The notes under the pieces are model-generated. The model ran no database searches, had not been told where the DNA came from, and saw only the letters and a list, made by a program, of their open reading frames with translations. Shown piece after piece: positions 9,062 through 16,567 of a stretch of 64,000 bases of DNA. Made by a program: the position numbers and the translations under genes. Origin of the DNA: CAZQGO01 sp964593065. GTDB taxonomy: Bacteria; Oederibacteriota; JAAXVQ01. The stretch is taken from assembly GCA_964593065.1 (NCBI GenBank), contig CAZQGO010000005.1, positions 62,001-126,000 on the forward strand. The letters run 5' to 3'. Numbering within the stretch: the first letter of the stretch is position 1; every line of letters begins with the position of its first letter.

Positions 9062-10237
9062 CTAGAACTGCTTTTTTTCGAAGATTTTCTGAAGCAATCC
9101 CCGGACGTCCCGGTTTTGCGGGTCCATTTCCAGAATTCGCTGGCACAGGCGCATCGCGTCGGCGAGGAGGTTCTGCTGGATGTACATGGATGCTTGGGTC
9201 AGCAGCACGTGAATTTCCTGTTCAGGCTGTCCGGCCTGGCTGCCGGTGTCGGCCGCCCGCGGGCCGGCGGCGGTTTCCGGCCCCGCCGGATCCTGCCCCT
9301 GGTCGCGGCTCCGTTCCCGTTCGCGGCGATCCTCGACCGCGCGCCGGAGCTTGGCTTCCGCCTCGAGGCGTAGTTTATCCAAGGCCTGCTGGTCCCCGTC
9401 CCCGGACGCGGGCGGCGCCGGCGCCGCGGGCGCAGCCGCCGGTTTTTCCTTGGCCTGGTGTTTGGCGTGGTCCAGCCGCTTTTTGTCCTCGGCCTCCACC
9501 CGGTTCCAGATCTCCCGGGCCTTGTCCTGCTGGGATATTTTCCGGTAGAGGCCGTGCAGCTTGTTGCGGGCGTTTTCGTCTCCGGGCTGGAAGCGTAAAA
9601 TGGTGATGTAGGCCTCGACCGCCTCGTCCCACGACTGCTTCTTCTCGTTGAGTTCCGCCAACACGTAGAGGTTTTTCACCAGTTCTTCCCGTTTCAGGGG
9701 CCCTTCGCCTGCGGCGGCCTCCGCTTCCCGGGGGCTCGCGGCCGGGGCGGGCGCCGCGCCCGTTCCGGGGGGACCCGCCTGCTTGCGCCGTTCGATTTCC
9801 GCCAGTTTTTCCTTGACCACGGGATGATCGGGAATCCTTTCCGCTAAGCGTTCGCAGATCTCCAGGGCGTGCTTGACGGATCCCCGCCGCAGCAGGTCGT
9901 CGAGTTCGACCATGCGCACGCGCACCACTTCCTCGATTTTCTCCCGCGCTTCCCTCGAGTTGGGATCCAGCCGGAGGACTCCGTGGTAGGCCTGCAGGGC
10001 CTTGTCGAATTGATTGGTGGCGCTGAGCAGGCTGGCCGCGTGCATGAACTCCCGGATGGCCTCGCCCTTCTCGTTCTTATGGATGTAGATCTCGGCCAGC
10101 ATGTTGTGCACCAGGAAATCCAGGGGATCGATGTCGAGGAGTTTTTTATATTCCTCCAGCGCCCGATCCCAGTTCCCGGAGCGGAAATAATTATAGGCGA
10201 CTTTGACGATTATGCGTTTTTCTTCCTGCTCGGCCAT
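9062..10237 (-). CDS. Cytoplasmic TPR protein upstream of uvrB
   Basis: This 391-residue protein has no signal peptide or membrane segment. Residues about 8-130 carry several TPRs ('VAYNYFRSGNWDRALEEYKK', 'LVHNMLAEIYIHKNEKGEA'), with further repeats at about 215-260 and at the C-terminus ('LLADAMRLCQRILEMDPQN'). They are separated by a low-complexity Ala/Pro/Glu segment (about 172-190) and a charged, probably coiled-coil stretch (about 265-335). It is the first gene of a four-gene operon with uvrB (22-base spacing), uvrC and a lipoprotein. TPR proteins are adaptors; no partner is evident, and a repair role is only suggested by position. Confidence 0.8.
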   Translation of the reverse strand: MAEQEEKRIIVKVAYNYFRSGNWDRALEEYKKLLDIDPLDFLVHNMLAEIYIHKNEKGEAIREFMHAASLLSATNQFDKALQAYHGVLRLDPNSREAREKIEEVVRVRMVELDDLLRRGSVKHALEICERLAERIPDHPVVKEKLAEIERRKQAGPPGTGAAPAPAASPREAEAAAGEGPLKREELVKNLYVLAELNEKKQSWDEAVEAYITILRFQPGDENARNKLHGLYRKISQQDKAREIWNRVEAEDKKRLDHAKHQAKEKPAAAPAAPAPPASGDGDQQALDKLRLEAEAKLRRAVEDRRERERSRDQGQDPAGPETAAGPRAADTGSQAGQPEQEIHVLLTQASMYIQQNLLADAMRLCQRILEMDPQNRDVRGLLQKIFEKKQF

Positions 10238-10269
10238 GGGGTCACTCGCGCTTCCGGATTGGGTGTTCG

Positions 10270-10298
10270 ATTATACCCGCACGCCACGCCCTCCGCAA
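10270..10298 (-). promoter_or_regulatory. Promoter of the TPR-uvrB-uvrC operon
   Basis: Read on the minus strand: TTGCGG (10298-10293), 17-base spacer, TATAAT (10275-10270). The predicted start of transcription is about 10263, close to the ATG at 10237. No LexA-type palindrome was recognised around it. Confidence 0.6.
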
Positions 10299-10317
10299 TG
10301 CTGAAAATCGCGGCGTA

Positions 10318-10347
10318 TTGACAGCGGGAAACGGCGGGTGTTAGGAT
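10318..10347 (+). promoter_or_regulatory. Promoter of cvpA
   Basis: A perfect TTGACA (10318-10323), an 18-base spacer and TAGGAT (10342-10347), followed by a GCGGAGG ribosome site ahead of the ATG at 10370. It is divergent from the uvrBC operon promoter and about 20 bases from it. Confidence 0.6.
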
Positions 10348-10369
10348 AGACCCGCGGAGGCGGTCGTTT

Positions 10370-10864
10370 ATGAATGCTCTGGACATCGGCATCGTGGTCT
10401 GGACGGCCCTGGGCTTCATCCTGGGCTGGCGCTTCCGGGCCATTTCGCTCGTCTCCCTGCTCCTGGCCTTGTCGGCCGGCGTGCTGGCCGGCAACCGCTT
10501 CCAGGCCCAAGCCCAGGCCTGGTACGACCACCTGCCCCCGGCCCTGGCCGCCTGCTTGGGCTGGCTGACCCCGTTCACGGCCGTGGCGCTGGCCGTGCTG
10601 CTGGTCGGGGCCCTGCTCTCGGGGATGATCAGAACCCTGCGTCTGAAATGGCTCGACCAGCTCGCCGGCGCCCTGCTGGGCACGGTGTTCGCGCTCTTTC
10701 TGCTTCTGGCCGGGCTGAGCCTTTTCGCACCCCTGGAAAAAATTGCCCACCTGCGCTGGGTGGAAAATTCCCGCCTGGCCGGCTCGCTGCTGGCCGTGTC
10801 CCGGCCGTGGCTGGAGCAGAGCCTGGAAATCCTGCCGCGCCTCCAACCGACCGTCCGGCCCTAG
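10370..10864 (+). CDS. cvpA: CvpA-family membrane protein
   Basis: The 164-residue product has four hydrophobic segments (about residues 5-20, 24-42, 62-84 and 100-124). It has the CvpA-family opening 'MNALDIGIVVWTALGFILGW', where the first membrane helix is preceded by an Asp and followed by Gly/Trp turns. CvpA proteins are small inner-membrane proteins linked to colicin V export, purine metabolism and envelope stress in enterobacteria; the biochemical role is unsettled. It is the only plus-strand gene between two large minus-strand operons and has its own promoter and a GGAGG site. The length is typical. Confidence 0.8.
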   Translation: MNALDIGIVVWTALGFILGWRFRAISLVSLLLALSAGVLAGNRFQAQAQAWYDHLPPALAACLGWLTPFTAVALAVLLVGALLSGMIRTLRLKWLDQLAGALLGTVFALFLLLAGLSLFAPLEKIAHLRWVENSRLAGSLLAVSRPWLEQSLEILPRLQPTVRP

Positions 10865-10896
10865 CCCGCCTCCGGCCCGGGCGCGGAAGCCGGCGT

Positions 10897-11910
10897 TTAA
10901 AACTGCTCCAGGAAGCGCAAGTCGTTTTCGAAGAAATGATGCAGGTTGTCCACGCCGTATTTCAGCATGGCCACTCTTTCCACGCCCATCCCGAAAGCAA
11001 AGCCCGTGTAGCGCTCCGGATCAATCCGGCCGCAGCGCAGGACCGCGGGATGAACCATGCCCGCGCCCAGGATCTCCAACCAGCCCGTGCCTTTGCACAG
11101 GCCGCAGCCGCGGCCGCGGCATTTCACGCAGGACATATCCACCTCGGCCGAAGGCTCGGTGAAGGGGAAAAAACTCGAACGGAACCGCAGGACCGCTTCC
11201 TGGCCGAACATGCGCTTGACGAACAGGGTCAGCACCGCCTTGAGATGGGTGAACGAGACGCCCACGTCCACCATCAGTCCCTCCACCTGGTGGAACATGG
11301 GGGAATGGGTCGCATCGTCGTCGCAGCGGTAGGTTTTCCCCGGCATGATGGCCCGGATGGGGGGCGCCTGCCGTTCCATCAGGCGCACCTGGACCGGAGA
11401 AGTATGCGTCCGCAAAAGCACCTCGTCGGTGATGAAAAACGTGTCGTGCATGTCCCGGGCGGGGTGGTCGGGCGGAAAATTCATGGCCGTGAAATTGTAA
11501 TATTCCAACTCCACTTCGGGCCCCTCGGCCACGGCGAATCCCAGGGAGTTGAAGATGCTTTCGATCTCCAGCAGGGTCTGGTTGAGAATATGGAGCCTGC
11601 CCAAGGCCGCGGGTCTGCCCGGCAGGGTGGGGTCCGCGAGGACCGCCGGGTTTTCCTGCCAGCGGGTCCTTTTCAATTCGGCCTGGCGCGCGGCCAGCAG
11701 CTCGGTCAGCCTGGCCTTGGCCTCGTTGGCCGCGCGGCCGGCCTCGCGTTTCAAGTCGTCCGGCAGATCCTTGAGGGCGTGCAGCAGCTGTGTGAGCCGC
11801 CCCTTGCGGCCCAGGAGCTGAATCCGCAGGTTTTCCAGGGCTTCCAGGTCCACGGCCTGCCGCAGGGCGGTTTGTCCCTCTTCAACGATTTTTTTCAGCT
11901 GTTCGAGCAC
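10897..11910 (-). CDS. pheS: Phenylalanyl-tRNA synthetase alpha subunit
   Basis: PheS carries the class II catalytic core that charges tRNA-Phe as an (alpha-beta)2 enzyme with PheT. The 337-residue product has an N-terminal coiled coil (about 1-85), motif 2 'YRCDDDATHSPMFHQVEG', a Cys-rich loop 'CVKCRGRGCGLCKGTGW' found in many bacterial PheS, and motif 3 'FAFGMGVERVAMLKYG'. I chose the GTG at 11910 because GGGAGG lies 8 bases upstream and it matches the family's N-terminus (LEQL...). An in-frame ATG at 11964 would add 18 unrelated residues. The start overlaps the methyltransferase gene by 29 bases. No pheT follows: the next gene downstream is the convergent cvpA. Confidence 0.95.
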   Translation of the reverse strand: MLEQLKKIVEEGQTALRQAVDLEALENLRIQLLGRKGRLTQLLHALKDLPDDLKREAGRAANEAKARLTELLAARQAELKRTRWQENPAVLADPTLPGRPAALGRLHILNQTLLEIESIFNSLGFAVAEGPEVELEYYNFTAMNFPPDHPARDMHDTFFITDEVLLRTHTSPVQVRLMERQAPPIRAIMPGKTYRCDDDATHSPMFHQVEGLMVDVGVSFTHLKAVLTLFVKRMFGQEAVLRFRSSFFPFTEPSAEVDMSCVKCRGRGCGLCKGTGWLEILGAGMVHPAVLRCGRIDPERYTGFAFGMGVERVAMLKYGVDNLHHFFENDLRFLEQF

Positions 11911-12739
11911 GGGTATCCTCCCGGTTCCGGGTTGCGGCCTGTCGGCGCTGGCGTACGCCTTCATACAGGATGATGGAGCCCGCGATCCCGACGTTTAAGG
12001 ATTCCGTTCCCCCCGGCATGGGCACATGGACGTGATGGTCGCACGCCCGGATCCATTCCGCCTTCAAGCCTCCGCCTTCGTTGCCTAAGACCAGCAAAAA
12101 GGGCACGGTCAGGTCAAAAACCGTGTAGGGCCTGCCCCCCCTGGGCACGGCGGCCAGGGTCTGAATGCCGCGTTCCCGGCAGCCGCGGAGGACTTCCTGC
12201 GGATCCGCCTGTTCCAGCACCGGCAGCCGCAGGGCCGTCCCGGCCGAAGCCCGCAACAACTTGGGAGAAGCGGCCTCGGCGCAACCTGTGCCCAGCCACG
12301 CGCCGGACCCTCCCGCCGCGGCCAGCGTCCGCAGCAAGGCGCCCAGATTGCCGGGATCCTGCAAGGCCACCGCCAGCAGACCCATGAACGCCGCGCGCCC
12401 GGAGGTTTCCCACAGGGCCTCGGCGCGCCATTGGGGACGCCGGATGACGGCCGCGCTGCCGGCCGGATTCTCCGTCAGCGAGAGGATTTCGAGCTGCCGG
12501 GAAGTGACGATGTAAGCCGGGATGCCGGCCGCGCCCAGCCGGTGAAGCAGATCCGGGCGGCGGCGCCAGAAATCCGATTCACCCAGCACCGCCTCGAAAC
12601 GCCCTCCCTGCCGCAGGGCTTCGTCCACCAAGCGCTCTCCCTCCAAGAGGGTCAGACCGCGCTGGAGGCGCTCCCGCTTGGTCCGCAGGGCGCGGTAGAG
12701 GTTGAAGCGGTTTTTGGAAATCGGCGTCAGAGCAGGCAG
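11882..12739 (-). CDS. TrmH/SpoU-family RNA 2'-O-methyltransferase
   Basis: The SPOUT methyltransferase motifs are clear: motif 1 'LQDPGNLGALLRTLAAAGG', motif 2 'FLLVLGNEGGGL' and motif 3 'VPMPGGTESLNVGIAGSI', which form the knotted SAM site. The N-terminal part 'ISKNRFNLYRALRTKRERLQ' followed by 'LLEGERLVDEAL' is the substrate-binding domain seen in rRNA-modifying members. The start is unusual. Family homology runs upstream of the first standard start (TTG at 12646), yet no ATG, GTG or TTG lies between it and the rplT stop at 12751. The best-placed codon is CTG at 12739, 7 bases after a GAGGAG that overlaps the rplT stop; ATT at 12721 is an alternative. The exact rRNA or tRNA target is not known. 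Confidence 0.85.
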   Translation of the reverse strand: MPALTPISKNRFNLYRALRTKRERLQRGLTLLEGERLVDEALRQGGRFEAVLGESDFWRRRPDLLHRLGAAGIPAYIVTSRQLEILSLTENPAGSAAVIRRPQWRAEALWETSGRAAFMGLLAVALQDPGNLGALLRTLAAAGGSGAWLGTGCAEAASPKLLRASAGTALRLPVLEQADPQEVLRGCRERGIQTLAAVPRGGRPYTVFDLTVPFLLVLGNEGGGLKAEWIRACDHHVHVPMPGGTESLNVGIAGSIILYEGVRQRRQAATRNREDTRARTAEKNR

Positions 12740-12750
12740 GGTCGGGCTCC

Positions 12751-13110
12751 TCAGGCCGCCAAGGCCTGTTTGGCCAAAGCCGCGATGTGCGAAAACGCCT
12801 TGGCATCGGTCACGGCCAATTCCGCCAGCACCTTGCGGTCGATCGCCACCTGGGCGCTTTTTAGGCCCCGGATGAACTGGGAATACGACAAACCGTTTTC
12901 CCTGGCCGCGGCATTGATGCGCACGATCCAGAGTCCCCGAAAATCCCTTTTCCGGTTGCGGCGGTCCCGCGTGGCGTATTTCAGGCTGTGCCGGACCTGT
13001 TCGTGGGCCAGTTGAAACTGGTTTTTTTTCGCGCCCCAGTAACCGCGCGCGCGTTTGAAGACCTTTTTCTTGCGGGAGCGGCTGGTCTTGCCCCCTTTGA
13101 CTCGCGACAT
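12751..13110 (-). CDS. rplT: 50S ribosomal protein L20
   Basis: L20 is an early-assembly 23S rRNA-binding protein and, in many bacteria, the repressor of its own infC-rpmI-rplT operon. The 119-residue sequence is canonical: a very basic N-terminal helix ('SRSRKKKVFKRARGYWGAKK'), 'RRNRKRDFRGLWIVRINAA' in the middle and 'GLSYSQFIRGL' later. The length is normal. It follows rpmI by 110 bases, and the methyltransferase ribosome site overlaps its stop codon. Control is probably through the operon leader at about 14046-14215. Confidence 0.98.
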   Translation of the reverse strand: MSRVKGGKTSRSRKKKVFKRARGYWGAKKNQFQLAHEQVRHSLKYATRDRRNRKRDFRGLWIVRINAAARENGLSYSQFIRGLKSAQVAIDRKVLAELAVTDAKAFSHIAALAKQALAA

Positions 13111-13220
13111 AGCTGATTCTCCTCCCTCACGCCCTGAATTCTTGTTCCCAAACCCGGTCTAGTGCCTCTCCGGCGGACACCCGGCCGGACGAGGGCACCG
13201 CGTCCCGGCTGCATGGTGCC

Positions 13221-13418
13221 TTAAACGTTCGGCATCTGACTCCGGATGCTTTTGGCCATGCCACCCGAAATCTGGAGATTCCGGCGCATATGGCGCTTGC
13301 GCTTGGGTTTCTTGGTCCCCAGCAGGTGGCGGCGGCCGGTTTTTCTCGCCAGGATTTTTCCGTTCTTCGTGATGCGGAAACGCTTGGCCGCTTTTTGCTT
13401 GGTTTTCAGTTTGGGCAT
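13221..13418 (-). CDS. rpmI: 50S ribosomal protein L35
   Basis: This 65-residue, strongly basic protein has the L35 signature 'MPKLKTKQKAAKRFRITKNG' and 'RHLLGTKKPKRKRHMR'. It sits in the conserved order infC-rpmI-rplT and has an AGGAGAG-type site before the ATG. L35 binds the 23S rRNA core of the large subunit. Confidence 0.98.
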   Translation of the reverse strand: MPKLKTKQKAAKRFRITKNGKILARKTGRRHLLGTKKPKRKRHMRRNLQISGGMAKSIRSQMPNV

Positions 13419-13508
13419 GCTTGCGAGCTCTCCTTTCCCGCCTGACAGACCCCAGCCCGCAGCGTCCCCCGGGCCAGGCCGGAGCGGATCCGCAGCGGAG
13501 CGGACGGG

Positions 13509-14045
13509 CTAGTTTTTAACCGGCTTCTCCAGCTTCTCGACCTTGCGGGCCGCCAAGACCATCACCATGTTCCTGCCTTCCACGCGCGGCATGGCTTCAA
13601 TCACGGCCAGATCCGTCAACTCCGACACCAGGCGGTCCAGGATTTTCCTGCCGAGTTCCAGGTGATCCATTTCCCGTCCGCGATACATGATCGTGACCTT
13701 GACCTTGGACCCATCCTTGAGGAAGCGCATGACATGACCCCGCTTGGTTTCATAATCATGCTGGTCGATTTTGGGCCGGAATTTGATTTCCTTGAGCTGG
13801 ATGGTATGCTGGCGCTTGCGCGCCTCCTTTTCCCGTTTGCCTTGTTCGAATTTAAATTTACTGTAATCGAAGATTTTGCACACCGGCGGCCTGGCTTCCG
13901 GGGAGACTTCCACGAGATCCAGTTCGGCATTTTCCGAGAGCTTCAGGGCCTCGGCCAGGGGCATGACCCCCATCTGCTCGCCATGTTCATTGACCACGCG
14001 CACTTCCCGGGCCCTGATCTCCTCATTGATTCTATGTTCCTGAAT
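13509..14045 (-). CDS. infC: Translation initiation factor IF-3 (ATT start)
   Basis: IF-3 checks start-codon choice and keeps ribosomal subunits apart. From the ATT at 14045 the protein is 178 residues, the usual length. The N-domain reads 'RINEEIRAREVRVV...GEQMGVMPLAEAL', and the C-domain 'KEIKFRPKIDQHDYETK' and 'VKVTIMYRGREM'. An in-frame TAA lies five codons upstream, so translation must start at this ATT (ribosome site AGGGGGTGGG) or later; the GTG at 14003 would cut off conserved residues. ATT is the well-known self-limiting start of infC: IF-3 rejects it when abundant. It is the first gene of the operon, downstream of an attenuator-like leader. Confidence 0.95.
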   Translation of the reverse strand: MQEHRINEEIRAREVRVVNEHGEQMGVMPLAEALKLSENAELDLVEVSPEARPPVCKIFDYSKFKFEQGKREKEARKRQHTIQLKEIKFRPKIDQHDYETKRGHVMRFLKDGSKVKVTIMYRGREMDHLELGRKILDRLVSELTDLAVIEAMPRVEGRNMVMVLAARKVEKLEKPVKN

Positions 14046-14215
14046 AGTCCCACCCCCTTAAATTTTATGCTTCGGGAACAAAAAAAGCGGATGAATAGTT
14101 CATCCGCTTAAAAGAAAAACCGCACCTTTGAGACCCTGCAACCCGGGCTGGCAGTCTCCAGACGCCGCCGGGTGAGAAGCGGATGCTTCTGCTTTCAGGC
14201 GAATATTCGATTTTT
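14046..14215 (-). promoter_or_regulatory. IF3/L20-type leader with terminator and antiterminator
   Basis: The roughly 165-base 5' leader of infC holds (i) a hairpin AGAAGC-ATCC-GCTTCT followed by CACC (14190-14171), and (ii) a rho-independent terminator further on (14109-14085, then a U-run). The 9 bases CATCCGCTT of the upstream hairpin (14185-14177) are perfectly complementary to AAGCGGATG (14109-14101), the 5' arm of the terminator, so the two structures exclude each other. This is the logic of transcription attenuation leaders of infC-rpmI-rplT operons, where L20 is the usual effector. That family assignment is inferred from context and fold. Confidence 0.7.
14079..14109 (-). terminator. 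Attenuator terminator in the infC leader
   Basis: An 11-bp perfect stem (14109-14099 with 14095-14085, loop CTA) is followed on the minus strand by seven U residues. It lies 35-60 bases before the infC start, inside the transcribed leader, so it regulates rather than ends the operon. Confidence 0.85.
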
Positions 14216-14218
14216 ATC

Positions 14219-14247
14219 ACTGTAAAAGCAAATTCCGCGCTTGTCAA
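14219..14247 (-). promoter_or_regulatory. Promoter of the infC operon
   Basis: On the minus strand: perfect TTGACA (14247-14242), 17-base spacer, TACAGT (14224-14219). It lies just after the nusB stop (14278), which makes infC transcription independent of the riboflavin operon. Confidence 0.7.
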
Positions 14248-14277
14248 GCAAAAAACGCCGCAGGTCACGGCGCGGAT

Positions 14278-14691
14278 TCAGCCGGAGGGATCACGCACGC
14301 GTTTCAGCTTGTCCAGGATGGCGTTGACAAAACTGCCGGATTCTTCGGTGCTGTATTTTTTCGCGATTTCGATGGCCTCGTTGATCACCACGTTCACCGG
14401 CGTTTCCGGGCATTGCAGCAATTCAAAAATGGCGAGCCGTAAAACGTTGCGGTCCACGGGGGCGATGCGGGAGAGTTCCCAGTTGTGGGCCTGCTGGACG
14501 ATGAGGCCGTCAATGTTGTTTCTTTCCCGAACCACTCCCCGAGTCAGCCTTTCCGCGTATTCCAAGACTTCCCCGGAAGCATTGGCTGAAGAAAGAAAGT
14601 AAGCCAAAGCCTCCTCCGGAACCACGTTGCCCACATCGATTTGGAACATGATTTTCAAAGCATATTCCCGCGCCTGGCGTCTTCTCCCCAT
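14278..14691 (-). CDS. nusB: Transcription antitermination factor NusB
   Basis: NusB binds boxA RNA with NusE (S10) to keep RNA polymerase processive on rRNA operons. The 137-residue, all-helical protein has the family N-terminus 'RRQAREYALKIMFQIDVG' (Arg-rich, boxA-binding), the core 'RIAPVDRNVLRLAIFELL' and 'PVNVVINEAIEIAKKY', and the C-terminal 'FVNAILDKL'. It is the last gene of the riboflavin operon, 84 bases after ribH. The ribH-nusB pairing is common in bacteria. Confidence 0.97.
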   Translation of the reverse strand: MGRRRQAREYALKIMFQIDVGNVVPEEALAYFLSSANASGEVLEYAERLTRGVVRERNNIDGLIVQQAHNWELSRIAPVDRNVLRLAIFELLQCPETPVNVVINEAIEIAKKYSTEESGSFVNAILDKLKRVRDPSG

Positions 14692-14775
14692 TTTACTCCT
14701 CGCGTATTATATCAAACGGCATAACCGGGATTGCCGCCGAAATGAACGGCAATCTCTTGTGCCTGCCCACTTGGC

Positions 14776-15243
14776 CTAGGCTTTCAAATCCGCATATAAA
14801 TTTGCCATTTCAATGGCCGAAAGCGCCGCCGTGAAACCCTTGTTTCCTTCCTTAGTGCCTGCCCTTTCGACTGCTTGCTCGAGATTGTCCGTGGTGATCA
14901 TTCCGTATATGACGGGGCATCCCGTGGCCAGGGCCACGGAGGCAATGCCCTTGGCCGATTCGGCCGCAACGTACTCGAAATGAGGCGTGCTGCCCCGGAT
15001 GACTGCCCCCAGACAGATGACGGCGTCGTATTTTTTCGATGCCGCCACTTTTTGGGCCAAATAGGGAATTTCAAATGCGCCCGGAACCCAGGCAATTTCC
15101 AGGTCGGATTCATTGCAGCCATGCCGGAGCAAACAATCCTTGGCCCCATCAAGCAATTTACTTGAAATGAACTCGTTAAATCTACTGATAATAATAAAAT
15201 ATTTCTTTCCTTGAGCCAATAATTTCCCTTCGTACACTTTCAT
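14776..15243 (-). CDS. ribH: 6,7-dimethyl-8-ribityllumazine synthase
   Basis: RibH condenses 5-amino-6-ribitylaminouracil with 3,4-dihydroxy-2-butanone 4-phosphate to lumazine, the penultimate step to riboflavin. The 155-residue protein has 'IISRFNEFISSKLLDGA', 'IAWVPGAFEIPYLAQK', 'VICLGAVIRGSTPHFEYVA' and the catalytic-loop region 'CPVIYGMITTDNLEQAVERA'. GGAGG lies 7 bases before the ATG. Codon use is more AT-rich than in the neighbours, and the 85-base spacer to ribBA is AT-rich. The substrates come from RibD and RibBA, encoded just upstream. Confidence 0.97.
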   Translation of the reverse strand: MKVYEGKLLAQGKKYFIIISRFNEFISSKLLDGAKDCLLRHGCNESDLEIAWVPGAFEIPYLAQKVAASKKYDAVICLGAVIRGSTPHFEYVAAESAKGIASVALATGCPVIYGMITTDNLEQAVERAGTKEGNKGFTAALSAIEMANLYADLKA

Positions 15244-15328
15244 CTGGACACCTCCGCTGATGGAATTGTTGTATATTAAGGCTTTTCCCGTAAGATCGCA
15301 GCCGCCTGATAAAAAGCTTGACTACCGT

Positions 15329-16528
15329 CTATATTTTCAAATAATGCCCAAGTTTATTTTTCTTGGTTTTAATATATTTAATATTACATTCATTATATTT
15401 TACTTGAATAGGGATTCGCTTGATTATCTTCAAGCCGTATCCTTTCAGACCCACGATCTTTCTCGGATTGTTGGTCATCAAGCGTATTTTATTCAATCCC
15501 AAGTCTGCCAAGATCTGAGCCCCGGTGCCGTAATCCCGTAAATCCGCCGCAAAACCCAGGCGTTCGTTGGCTTGGACCGTGTCCAGGCCCTGATCCTGCA
15601 AGTGATAGGCGCGCAACTTGTTCGCCAGGCCGATACCTCTTCCCTCCTGGCGCATATACAGCAAAACCCCCAATCCCTCCTTCTCGATCATCTGCAGGGC
15701 TTGGTGCAATTGTTCCCCGCAGTCGCAGCGCAAGGACCCGAAGACATCCCCGGTCAGGCATTCGGAGTGAACCCTGACCAGGGGAACCTGGCCATTTTTC
15801 GCCGGCAGGCGGCCCTTGACGAGGGCCAAATGCGGCCCGGTTTCTCCCACCGACTCGTAGGCGATCAGTTTAAAGTCTCCGAAACGCGTCCGGATGCTGG
15901 TTTCTGCCACGCGCGTGACTTGCTTCTCATGCCGCATCCGATAGCGGATGAGATCCGCGATGGTGATCATTTTCAGGCCAAAGCGCCCGGCGAAGCGCCG
16001 CAACTGCGGCATGCGGGCCATGCGGCCGTCGTCGCTCATGATCTCGCAGATCACGCCCGCGGGGGCGAGTTTGGCCATGCGGGCCAAATCCACCGAGGCT
16101 TCCGTATGTCCGGCGCGGATTAATACGCCCCCCTCCCGTGCCCGGAGCGGGAAAATATGACCCGGCCGTACCAGATCCCGGGGTGTGGTCTTGGGATCCA
16201 AGAGCACCCGGATCGTTCGTGCGCGGTCATGGGCCGAAATGCCGGTGCTGACCCCCTGGCGTGCATCCACGGAGACGGTGAACGCCGTGTGGAGGCGATC
16301 CGTGTTCTCCTGGACCATGGAACCGAGCTGCAATGCATCCAGGCGTTCCCCGGTCATGGGCATGCAGATCAGGCCCCGGCCGTTCTTGGCCATAAAATTA
16401 ACCGCCTGGGGCGTGACCTTGGCCGCCGCCAGGACCAGATCGCCCTCGTTTTCGCGATCCTCGTCATCCACCACCACGATCATCCTGCCCCGGCGAATGT
16501 CCTCCAGGGCCTCCCTGATTTTATGCAT
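15329..16528 (-). CDS. ribBA: Bifunctional DHBP synthase / GTP cyclohydrolase II
   Basis: The two committed riboflavin steps are fused in 399 residues. Residues 1-200 are RibB, making 3,4-dihydroxy-2-butanone 4-phosphate from ribulose 5-phosphate: the acidic loop 'VVVDDEDRENEGDLV', then 'ISAHDRARTI', 'GHIFPLRAREGGVLIRAGHT' and 'GVICEIM'. Residues about 205-399 are RibA, opening GTP: zinc ligands in 'HSECLTGDVFGSLRCDCG', the catalytic 'RQEGRGIGL' and 'DYGTGAQILADLGL'. The last 20 residues (Lys/Asn/Ile-rich) are encoded by unusually AT-rich DNA. It sits between ribE (39-base spacing) and ribH. Confidence 0.98.
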   Translation of the reverse strand: MHKIREALEDIRRGRMIVVVDDEDRENEGDLVLAAAKVTPQAVNFMAKNGRGLICMPMTGERLDALQLGSMVQENTDRLHTAFTVSVDARQGVSTGISAHDRARTIRVLLDPKTTPRDLVRPGHIFPLRAREGGVLIRAGHTEASVDLARMAKLAPAGVICEIMSDDGRMARMPQLRRFAGRFGLKMITIADLIRYRMRHEKQVTRVAETSIRTRFGDFKLIAYESVGETGPHLALVKGRLPAKNGQVPLVRVHSECLTGDVFGSLRCDCGEQLHQALQMIEKEGLGVLLYMRQEGRGIGLANKLRAYHLQDQGLDTVQANERLGFAADLRDYGTGAQILADLGLNKIRLMTNNPRKIVGLKGYGLKIIKRIPIQVKYNECNIKYIKTKKNKLGHYLKI

Positions 16529-16567
16529 CCTGTGCTCCGCCTTCCGCTTCGATTCCGGCCTGCAGGC

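Noticed and set aside
6931..9606. Long plus-strand open frame of about 890 codons opposite uvrB
   Set aside because: It is antisense to a clear uvrB, has no recognisable domain and ends in low-complexity Arg/Pro/Gly sequence; an artefact of GC-rich codon bias.
12646..12646. TTG at 12646 as the start of the TrmH-like protein
   Set aside because: It would remove about 30 residues of the conserved N-terminal domain and has no family support, although it remains possible if the upstream CTG is not used.
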